Origin: Clostridiales bacterium
GTDB taxonomy: Bacteria; Bacillota; Clostridia; Oscillospirales; Oscillospiraceae
Direction: 5' to 3'
Length of the DNA: 10,595 bases
NCBI GenBank assembly: GCA_019422005.1
Contig: JAHZEF010000077.1
Location: 1 to 10,595 of the forward strand
Below the pieces are notes generated by a model that worked only from the letters and a program-made list of their open reading frames with translations, did not search any database and was not told the origin of the DNA. Numbering within the stretch: position 1 is the stretch's first letter; the number at the start of each line of letters is the position of its first letter. Below, piece after piece: positions 1 through 5,340 of the stretch. The translations under genes were made by a program, and so were the position numbers.

Positions 1-332
1 CCATGGGCCGCAGCGACGATATGCTGATCGTCAAGGGCGTCAACGTCTTCCCGTCCCAGATCGAAACCGTACTGCTGGAGCAGGGGTATCCGGCCAATTA
101 TCAGATCATCGTCGACCGCGTCAACAATTCCGACACGCTGGAAGTGATGGTCGAAATGACGCCGGAGAACTTCTCCGACACGCTGGGCAAAATCACCGAG
201 ATGGAAAAGGGGCTGGTCGCCGCGCTGAAGGCCATGCTGGGGATCTATGCCAAGGTCAAGCTGGTCGCGCCCAAGACCATCGCCCGCAGTGAGGGCAAGG
301 CGGTCCGTGTCATCGACAAGCGCAAGATTTAA
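1..332 (+). CDS. paaK: Phenylacetate-CoA ligase, C-terminal part (partial at window edge)
   Basis: This is the C-terminal end of an AMP-forming aryl-CoA ligase of the PaaK type, which activates phenylacetate or a similar aryl acid with ATP and CoA in the cytoplasm. About 110 residues are visible. The ATG at position 3 is internal: the motif GRSDDMLIVKGVNVFPSQIE just after it is the hinge where the small C-terminal lid domain of this family begins, so the gene starts outside the window. The end of the protein carries EGKAVRVIDKR, whose lysine corresponds to the conserved C-terminal catalytic lysine of adenylate-forming enzymes. The next gene follows after 12 bases with a strong ribosome binding site, so the two are co-transcribed. 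In anaerobes such ligases are often run in reverse, or paired with indolepyruvate oxidoreductase in aromatic amino acid fermentation; that role here is inference. The family call is firm, the exact substrate is not. Confidence 0.93.
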   Translation, partial: MGRSDDMLIVKGVNVFPSQIETVLLEQGYPANYQIIVDRVNNSDTLEVMVEMTPENFSDTLGKITEMEKGLVAALKAMLGIYAKVKLVAPKTIARSEGKAVRVIDKRKI

Positions 333-344
333 GGAGGAGGCAGT

Positions 345-779
345 ATGACCATTCATCAGATTTCCGTGTTTCTGGAAAACCGTGCCGGACAGCTGGCGGA
401 AATTACCCGGATCCTCGCCGGCAGCGGGATCGACATGCGCGCCATTTCCATTGCCGAGACCGCAGACTACGGCGTGCTGCGCCTGATCGTGGATCAGCCG
501 CAAAAGGCCACCTCCAGCCTGCTGGAAAGCGGCTTTATCCTTTCCATGACGCCGGTGACCGTAGTCGCCGTGCCGGATCAGCCCGGCGGCCTAGCGCCGG
601 TGCTGCAGCTGGTGGCGCAGGGCAGTATTGATATTGAATATATGTATTCCCTGTTCACCCATACCGACGGGAAGGCCCATATGGTTTTCCGCGTCTCCGA
701 CGACGAAAAATTTGCAGCTCTGCTGGCAGAAGGCGGCATCGCCTGCGTCACCAGCGAGGAGCTTGGAATTCAATCTTGA
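345..779 (+). CDS. Tandem ACT-domain protein, probable amino acid sensor
   Basis: A 144-residue protein made almost entirely of two ACT domains, roughly residues 3-66 and 71-138. The first shows the usual pattern of a strand, then ENRAGQLAEITRIL, then GIDMRAISIAE. The second repeats it from DQPGGLAPVLQLVAQ. There is no catalytic domain. ACT domains bind amino acids at dimer interfaces, and small stand-alone two-ACT proteins of this kind commonly sit beside phenylacetate-CoA ligase genes in Clostridia and other anaerobes. The start is fixed by AAGGAGGAGG about five bases upstream. It lies between the ligase (12-base gap) and the aminotransferase (19-base gap) in one operon, suggesting that it senses an aromatic amino acid and modulates one of the flanking enzymes. 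Ligand and partner are inferred, not visible. Confidence 0.88.
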   Translation: MTIHQISVFLENRAGQLAEITRILAGSGIDMRAISIAETADYGVLRLIVDQPQKATSSLLESGFILSMTPVTVVAVPDQPGGLAPVLQLVAQGSIDIEYMYSLFTHTDGKAHMVFRVSDDEKFAALLAEGGIACVTSEELGIQS

Positions 780-798
780 GAGAGCAGAGGTTTTAACA

Positions 799-1965
799 AT
801 GCAGGAAATGAGCAGAAAGTGCAAACACTTCACCGACTCCGTCATCCGCCGGATGACGCGGATCTCCCTGGACTGCGGCGCCATCAACCTGGCGCAGGGC
901 TTCCCGGACTTTGATCCCCCCAAGGCCATGATGGACCGCCTGGCAGAGGTCAGCCATCAGGGCCCCCACCAGTATCCCATCACCATGGGCGCGCCCAACT
1001 TCCGCCAGGCGCTGGCCCGCAAATGCGGCAGGTTCATGGGCAGGGAGCTGGATCCCAACACGGAAATGGTGGTGACCATCGGCTCCACGGAGGCCATGGT
1101 GGATACCATCTTTGCCCTGACCAATCCGGGCGACAAGATCATCATGTTCTCCCCGTACTTTGAGAACTACCGTGCGCAGGCCATCATGGCCGACTGCGAG
1201 CCGATCTTTGTCCCGCTGATTCCGCCGGCCTTCAATTTCGATCCCAATGTGCTGGAGGACGCCTTCAGGCAGGGCGCCAAGGCCATCCTGATCTGCAATC
1301 CTTCCAACCCCAGCGGCAAGGTCTTCACCGAGGCGGAGCTGAAGCTGATCGCAGACCTGTGCATCCGTTACGACGTATACGCCATTATGGACGAAGTCTA
1401 TGAGCACATCGTCTACGCGGGGCATCGGCACATTTATATGAACAGCCTGCCCGGCATGTGGGAGCGCACGGTGTCCTGCTCCTCCCTGTCCAAAACCTAC
1501 TCCGTCACCGGCTGGCGTCTGGGCTATGCCATCGCGCCGAAGGAGATCATGGACCGGATCAAGCAGTACCACGACTTCAACACCGTCGGCGCCCCCTCCC
1601 CGATGATGGAGGCCGCCATTGTGGGCCTGGATATGCCGGACAGCTATTATCAGGAGTTCGGCGATCACTATGCCCATATGAAGCAGCTGTTCACCGAGGG
1701 CCTGGACCGGATCGGCATTCCCTATACCGATCCCCAGGGCGCCTACTTCGTCCTGGCCGACATCAGCCCCTATCTGAAGCCCGGCCAGTCCGATGTGGAG
1801 TTCTGCGAAACCATGGCGCACAAGGTGGGCGTGGCCGCCGTCCCCGGTTCCTCCTTCTTCAATGAAGACATCAACCATATTGTGCGCCTGCACTTTGCAA
1901 AGCTGGATGAGACGCTCAACGAAGCGCTGGAGCGCCTGTCCAAAATCCAGGAAAAAATGGCCTGA
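799..1965 (+). CDS. Class I/II PLP-dependent aminotransferase (aspartate/aromatic/methionine type)
   Basis: A complete 388-residue fold-type I aminotransferase, the normal length for this family. Family landmarks are all present: GSTEAM at 95-100 for the cofactor phosphate, NPSNPSGK at 167-174 with N170, D198 and Y201 in MDEVYE contacting the PLP ring, the Schiff-base lysine K232 in SSLSKTYSVTGWRLGY, R240, and R363 in IVRLHF for the substrate carboxylate. The opening INLAQGFPDF resembles kynurenine/methionine/aromatic-type enzymes. The frame runs open back to an ATG at 628, but that stretch overlaps the ACT gene and reads as a shadow. The ATG at 799, eight bases after GCAGAGG, gives the family-sized protein, though the Shine-Dalgarno is weak and coupling to the gene upstream is likely. 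With its neighbours it could convert aromatic amino acids to 2-oxo acids. Substrate range cannot be read from sequence. Confidence 0.93.
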   Translation: MQEMSRKCKHFTDSVIRRMTRISLDCGAINLAQGFPDFDPPKAMMDRLAEVSHQGPHQYPITMGAPNFRQALARKCGRFMGRELDPNTEMVVTIGSTEAMVDTIFALTNPGDKIIMFSPYFENYRAQAIMADCEPIFVPLIPPAFNFDPNVLEDAFRQGAKAILICNPSNPSGKVFTEAELKLIADLCIRYDVYAIMDEVYEHIVYAGHRHIYMNSLPGMWERTVSCSSLSKTYSVTGWRLGYAIAPKEIMDRIKQYHDFNTVGAPSPMMEAAIVGLDMPDSYYQEFGDHYAHMKQLFTEGLDRIGIPYTDPQGAYFVLADISPYLKPGQSDVEFCETMAHKVGVAAVPGSSFFNEDINHIVRLHFAKLDETLNEALERLSKIQEKMA

Positions 1966-1977
1966 TCGGCCGGCAGC

Positions 1978-2010
1978 CAGACAGGGGAACCGGATCGGTT
2001 CCCCTGTCTG
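1978..2010 (+). terminator. Perfect 14-bp hairpin after the aminotransferase
   Basis: A perfect inverted repeat, CAGACAGGGGAACC at 1978-1991 and its complement at 1997-2010, has a 5-base loop and starts 12 bases past the aminotransferase stop. It sits where the operon should end. It is not followed by a T-run (TATCTCCGCC comes next), so it may be a weak terminator, a 3' end stabiliser, or dependent on a factor. Confidence 0.65.
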
Positions 2011-2118
2011 TATCTCCGCCCCGGATACCGGCCCCGCCGGCAGACGCAGGCTGGCCCCGGCCTGTTCCGGCGCTCTGCCGCGTTCCATACCGCACGCTGA
2101 TTTCAAGGAGGAATTGCA

Positions 2119-3717
2119 ATGTCCAAAGAGCGAATCGTTTCGTCCCTGCAGAATGGCTCCACCGCGCTGGGAATTGAATTCGGTTCCACCCGAATCAAGG
2201 CGGTTTTAATCGACCATACGCACACCCCCATCGCCTCCGGCAGCCACACCTGGGAAAGCCGATATGAAAACGGCGTCTGGACCTATGCGCTGGACGATGT
2301 GTGGGCCGGGCTGCGCAGCAGCTACGCCGAGCTGTCCGAACAGGTTTTTCAGCGCTATGGCGTCCGGCTGAAAACCGTCGGTTCCATCGGCATCAGCGCC
2401 ATGATGCACGGCTACCTCCCCCTGGACGCCGAAGGGCGCCAGCTGGCAGAGTTCCGCACCTGGCGCAACACGATAACCGCCGGCGCGGCGGCCCGGCTGA
2501 CGGAGCTGTTCCGGTACAATATCCCCCAGCGGTGGAGCGTCGCCCATCTGTACCACGCCATACTCAACGGTGAAGCCCATGTCAGGGAACTCCGTTTCCT
2601 GACCACGCTGTCCGGCTATGTCCACTGGAAACTGACCGGTGAAAAGGTTTTGGGGATTGGAGACGCTTCCGGCATGTTTCCCATCGACAGCCGCTCCGGC
2701 TCCTACGACGCAGCCATGCTGCAGAGCTTTCGCCGCATCACCGCCGCCGCGGGCCTTCCCTGGACCCTGGAAGAGCTCCTCCCCCATGTCCTGCAGGCCG
2801 GCCAGCCGGCAGGCAGGCTGACGGAAGCCGGCGCACATCTGATCGATCCCACCGGTACGCTCCGGGCCGGCATTCCGCTCTGCCCGCCGGAGGGCGACGC
2901 CGGAACCGGGATGGTCGCCACCAACGCCGTTTCCGTCCGAACCGGAAACATCTCCGCCGGAACCTCCATCTTTGCCATGGTCGTGCTGGAACACCCGCTC
3001 ACGCGGCCCCACCCGGAAATCGATCTGGTCTGCACGCCGGCCGGTCGGCCGGCCGCCATGGTACAGTGCAACAACGGTACGCCGGAGATGGACGCCTGGA
3101 TCCGCCTGTTCCGGGAACTGGCTGACGTCATGGGCGCGCATCTGCCCGACAGCGAGCTGTTTCCCCGTCTCTATCAAAAGGCCCTGGAGGGTGAGCCGGA
3201 CTGCGGCGGCCTTGTGCTCTTCAACTACCTCTCCGGCGAACACATGACCGGGATCGCTTCCGGCAGGCCGCTGCTGGTCCGCACGCCTGACAGCCGGCTC
3301 AGTCTCTCCAATTTCATGCGCGCCCATCTCTGTTCGCTGCTGGCTTCCCTGAGGATCGGCCTGGAGATCCTGGAGCAGGAACAGGTGGCCATCGATACGC
3401 TGATGGGCCACGGCGGGCTTTTCAAAACGCCGGAGGTTGGGCAGCGTCTGGCTGCGGCCGCCGCCCGCTGCACCGTCGCCGTGATGGACACCGCCGCAGA
3501 AGGCGGCCCCTGGGGCAGCGCCCTCCTTGCTTCCTACCTGCAGCGTACACGGGAATACCGCTCTCTGGAGGACTATCTGAGCCGCGCCGTGTTTGCCGGC
3601 CGCGCCGTCACACGCCTGCCGCCCGACCCTGTCGACGCCGCCGGCTTCGACGCCTTCCTGGCCCGCTACCGCAGCGCGCTCCCCGTTGAGCAGTGCGCAG
3701 AGCGCTGCCTCCGCTGA
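2119..3717 (+). CDS. FGGY-family carbohydrate kinase (xylulokinase/ribulokinase-like)
   Basis: A complete 532-residue FGGY kinase, which phosphorylates a sugar or ketose with ATP in the cytoplasm. The first ATPase lobe opens with LGIEFGSTRIKAVLID (17-32), the phosphate-binding loop; E20 stands where many relatives have Asp. PPEGDAGTG (256-264) carries the expected catalytic base D260, and NISAGTSIF follows as the second nucleotide loop. Near the C terminus GHGGLFKTP and AAEGGPWGSALLA match the adenosine-binding region of the second lobe. At 532 residues it is longer than typical xylulokinases and close to ribulokinases. The start is set by AAGGAGG seven bases upstream. It stands alone: 153 bases separate it from the aminotransferase and a convergent unit follows, with no isomerase, epimerase or transporter next to it. 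From memory this subfamily often accompanies arabinose or xylulose genes, so a pentulose substrate is my best inference. Confidence 0.88.
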   Translation: MSKERIVSSLQNGSTALGIEFGSTRIKAVLIDHTHTPIASGSHTWESRYENGVWTYALDDVWAGLRSSYAELSEQVFQRYGVRLKTVGSIGISAMMHGYLPLDAEGRQLAEFRTWRNTITAGAAARLTELFRYNIPQRWSVAHLYHAILNGEAHVRELRFLTTLSGYVHWKLTGEKVLGIGDASGMFPIDSRSGSYDAAMLQSFRRITAAAGLPWTLEELLPHVLQAGQPAGRLTEAGAHLIDPTGTLRAGIPLCPPEGDAGTGMVATNAVSVRTGNISAGTSIFAMVVLEHPLTRPHPEIDLVCTPAGRPAAMVQCNNGTPEMDAWIRLFRELADVMGAHLPDSELFPRLYQKALEGEPDCGGLVLFNYLSGEHMTGIASGRPLLVRTPDSRLSLSNFMRAHLCSLLASLRIGLEILEQEQVAIDTLMGHGGLFKTPEVGQRLAAAAARCTVAVMDTAAEGGPWGSALLASYLQRTREYRSLEDYLSRAVFAGRAVTRLPPDPVDAAGFDAFLARYRSALPVEQCAERCLR

Positions 3718-3747
3718 TCCCCAATTGTTGTTCCGTGCAGAAGGCAG

Positions 3748-3781
3748 CAGCCGCGGGGACAGGAGCCTGTCCCCGCGGCTG
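3748..3781. terminator. 16-bp perfect inverted repeat between convergent genes
   Basis: CAGCCGCGGGGACAGG at 3748-3763 is followed after two bases by its exact complement at 3766-3781. It fills the 69-base gap between the FGGY kinase stop (3717) and the stop of the minus-strand small gene (3787), so it can serve both directions as a bidirectional terminator. Neither side has a T-run; the central pairs must open to leave a loop of about four bases. Confidence 0.7.
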
Positions 3782-3786
3782 CCGAT

Positions 3787-4098
3787 TTACCGAAACACAA
3801 AGTAACCTGCCTCGCAGAGGACGCCAAAGCAGTGGTTCACCTCTTCGTCTGTGAAGAGCGCACCATATTTCCCCGCCGTTACCAGCGCTTCCAGGCTCAG
3901 ATCCAGGCGGCCCAGGCGCGCCAGGGCGTCAAATCCATCCGACAGCCGCCTTCTGCGCAGCAATTCCCTGGCGCAGGAAACGCCGCCATACCGCGCAGCT
4001 TCGGCGCTCAGGCGCTTTTGTTCCACGCCGCATTCCCGCGCCGCCGTCTCCAGCCGCCGCTGCAGCTCCTGCGCAAACTCCTGCTCCAGCTGCTTCAT
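3787..4098 (-). CDS. Small conserved-looking protein of unknown function, coupled to the PfkB kinase
   Basis: A 103-residue protein I cannot assign. Its ATG overlaps the kinase stop codon in the arrangement ATGA, and no Shine-Dalgarno precedes it, so translation should depend on the kinase. Residues 1-55 are strongly charged, rich in Glu, Arg, Gln and Ala, and look fully helical, possibly a coiled coil, with a basic patch RELLRRRR at about 45-52. Residues 57-100 are more ordered-looking: ALARLGRLDLSLEALV, then YGALFTDEEVNHCF and CEAGYF. The GRLDLSLEALV...LFTDEE pattern reminds me of a short module in uncharacterised Clostridia proteins, but that is recollection. It has no signal peptide or membrane segment. 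The coupling and the ordered tail argue for a real gene; a role with the sugar kinase is only suggested by position. Confidence 0.75.
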   Translation of the reverse strand: MKQLEQEFAQELQRRLETAARECGVEQKRLSAEAARYGGVSCARELLRRRRLSDGFDALARLGRLDLSLEALVTAGKYGALFTDEEVNHCFGVLCEAGYFVFR

Positions 4099-5054
4099 CC
4101 GGCATTGGCAGCCTGTCTGACTTCCGCCAGCTCCGGCACGCCGGAAATACCGCCCAGCTTTGTGGTGGACAGGCTGGCTGCCGTGCAGGCGAAGCCTGCA
4201 ATCGACCGCAGTTCCCCGGCGGACAGCGCTTCCGGGCGTTTCCCCGTCTCCAGAATCCCATAGACTGCCGAGCCGCCGAAAATGTCCCCCGCCCCTGTGG
4301 TATCCACCACATTGAGGCCCGTCACACCGGGGACACGGCCCTCCGCCTGACCGTTGCGGTAATAGCAGCCATCCTTCCCCAGCGTCACAAAGACCAGCTT
4401 GACGCCGTACTGCTCCATCAGGATTTTCGCGCTCTCTTCGATGGAGGCGCCAAACAGGAACTCCACTTCATTGTCGCTGATCTTCACCACATCGGCATGG
4501 GCAAACCCCCAGAACATCTGCTCCCTGGCCTCTTCCAGGCTGCGCCACAGCGGCTCGCGGAGATTCGGGTCAAACGTGATCAGTTTTCCGGCCTTGCGCG
4601 CATATTCCACCACCTGATAATGGGTGGACCGGGCCGGCTCGTCCGTCATGCATACGCAGCCAAAATGCAGCACCTGCGTTGCGTCCACCATGGACAGGTC
4701 GATATCCGCCATGCTGAGCAGCGTATCCGCGCCGGGCTTCCGGGCAAATGAAAACTCCCGCTCGCCGTTGGCGTCGCGCGTGACGAACGCCAGCGTGGTA
4801 AACGCCTCGTCCGTAATCACCACTCCGCGGTCGTCAATGCCGCTCTCCCGGATCGTGGACGCCAGCTGACGCCCCAGCGCATCGTTTCCCACCTTGGTCA
4901 GAAGCGCCGTCGTCTTTCCGTATTTCGCCAGCGGTGCAAGAAAGTTGGCAACCGAACCGCCGGGATGCGCCGCCATGACAGGGTATCCGTCCTCCTGCAC
5001 GCGGTCCATCGTAAAATCGATCAGCAGCTCACCGATTGCAATCACATCATACAT
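4095..5054 (-). CDS. PfkB-family carbohydrate kinase (fructokinase-like)
   Basis: A complete 319-residue ribokinase/PfkB-fold sugar kinase. It opens with MYDVIAIGELLIDF, has the first family signature at HPGGSVANFLAPLAKYG (30-46), ITFDPNLREPLW (159-170) as in fructokinases, KISDNEVEFLFG (191-202), and the second signature DTTGAGDIFGG (251-261) with catalytic D257 and the anion hole GAG. The frame extends to an ATG at 5069, but that would bury the ribosome binding site GGAGG (5067-5063) inside the gene. The ATG at 5054 lies eight bases after GGAGG and gives the family-typical beginning, so I use it. The stop overlaps the start of the small downstream gene by four bases. A consensus-like promoter, a palindrome and a leader hairpin lie upstream. 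Fructose is the likeliest substrate; other hexoses or nucleosides are possible. Confidence 0.93.
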   Translation of the reverse strand: MYDVIAIGELLIDFTMDRVQEDGYPVMAAHPGGSVANFLAPLAKYGKTTALLTKVGNDALGRQLASTIRESGIDDRGVVITDEAFTTLAFVTRDANGEREFSFARKPGADTLLSMADIDLSMVDATQVLHFGCVCMTDEPARSTHYQVVEYARKAGKLITFDPNLREPLWRSLEEAREQMFWGFAHADVVKISDNEVEFLFGASIEESAKILMEQYGVKLVFVTLGKDGCYYRNGQAEGRVPGVTGLNVVDTTGAGDIFGGSAVYGILETGKRPEALSAGELRSIAGFACTAASLSTTKLGGISGVPELAEVRQAANAG

Positions 5055-5062
5055 GCCCAATT

Positions 5063-5067
5063 CCTCC
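5063..5067 (-). promoter_or_regulatory. Ribosome binding site that fixes the PfkB kinase start
   Basis: GGAGG reads on the minus strand from 5067 to 5063, eight bases before the ATG at 5054. It falls within the first two codons of the longer open frame that begins at 5069, which is why the shorter start is preferred. Confidence 0.8.
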
Positions 5068-5084
5068 ATATGATTCTGTCACGC

Positions 5085-5103
5085 GAAGCGCCTGCGGCGC
5101 TTC
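5085..5103 (-). promoter_or_regulatory. Stem-loop in the leader of the PfkB kinase transcript
   Basis: GAAGCGCC at 5085-5092 and GGCGCTTC at 5096-5103 form a perfect 8-bp stem with a 3-base loop. Given the proposed promoter, it lies in the short 5' leader, about 18 bases before the ribosome binding site. It could stabilise the mRNA or act in attenuation; there is no T-run after it on the minus strand, so a simple terminator is unlikely. Confidence 0.5.
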
Positions 5104-5121
5104 TGCATTGGATTCAGGGTT

Positions 5122-5150
5122 ATTATACAATATGATTGATCATTCGGGAA
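5122..5150 (-). promoter_or_regulatory. Sigma-A-type promoter of the PfkB kinase unit, with internal palindrome
   Basis: On the minus strand TATAAT (5127-5122) is a perfect -10 box. With 17-base spacing the -35 position reads TTCCCG (5150-5145), a poor match. Between them lies the palindrome ATGAT-TG-ATCAT (5132-5143), a good place for a repressor or activator to act. The weak -35 suggests activation or another helper. No regulator gene is adjacent; the DeoR-like gene at the right edge is more than 5 kb away. Confidence 0.6.
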
Positions 5151-5161
5151 CTATTTTTCCA

Positions 5162-5181
5162 ATATTTCGTCGATCAAATAT
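5162..5181. repeat. Inverted repeat ATATTT-N8-AAATAT in the divergent intergenic region
   Basis: ATATTT (5162-5167) and AAATAT (5176-5181) are separated by eight bases. If one A is bulged out, the match extends through TCCA and TGGA on the flanks. It lies upstream of both divergent promoters, in an AT-rich island within a GC-rich window. It could be an operator, but chance occurrence in AT-rich DNA is possible. Smaller palindromes GGAATTCC (5182-5189) and TTCCGGAA (5224-5231) lie nearby. Confidence 0.35.
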
Positions 5182-5238
5182 GGAATTCCGGCTGTCGTTT
5201 TTTCCAGAAACGACCAGATGAATTTCCGGAATTGCAGG

Positions 5239-5267
5239 TTGGAATCCCTTCCTTCTTGTGCTACAAT
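5239..5267 (+). promoter_or_regulatory. Sigma-A-type promoter with extended -10 for the SLH protein gene
   Basis: TTGGAA (5239-5244), a 17-base spacer and TACAAT (5262-5267) form a good promoter. TG at 5259-5260, one base before the -10 box, adds an extended -10 element. The predicted start of transcription near 5274 leaves a leader of about 65 bases and excludes the longer open frame starting at 5218, which lies upstream of the promoter. Confidence 0.72.
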
Positions 5268-5340
5268 AGAAAAAGATTCCTGCGCGCCCTGCGCACGGCC
5301 GGCCCTTGGGCCATACAAACCAATGAGAGGCGGAATGAAC

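Noticed and set aside
628..798. 57-residue N-terminal extension of the aminotransferase
   Set aside because: It overlaps the ACT gene in another frame, resembles no aminotransferase sequence, and family-length protein starts at 799.
793..2106. Minus-strand open frame of 437 codons opposite the aminotransferase
   Set aside because: It is a shadow of a well-supported gene in GC-rich DNA. The translation is Gly/His/Asp rich without recognisable domains, and the aminotransferase on the other strand has every catalytic motif.
2206..3411. Minus-strand open frame of 401 codons opposite the FGGY kinase
   Set aside because: Low-complexity composition, no domain, no ribosome binding site of note, entirely inside a convincing gene.
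5218..5340. 41-residue N-terminal extension of the SLH protein
   Set aside because: It starts upstream of the promoter at 5239-5267 and would bury the signal peptide.
5070..5340. Riboswitch or small RNA in the 270-base intergenic region
   Set aside because: I see promoters, short palindromes and one stem-loop, but no conserved riboswitch core and no terminator/antiterminator pair.
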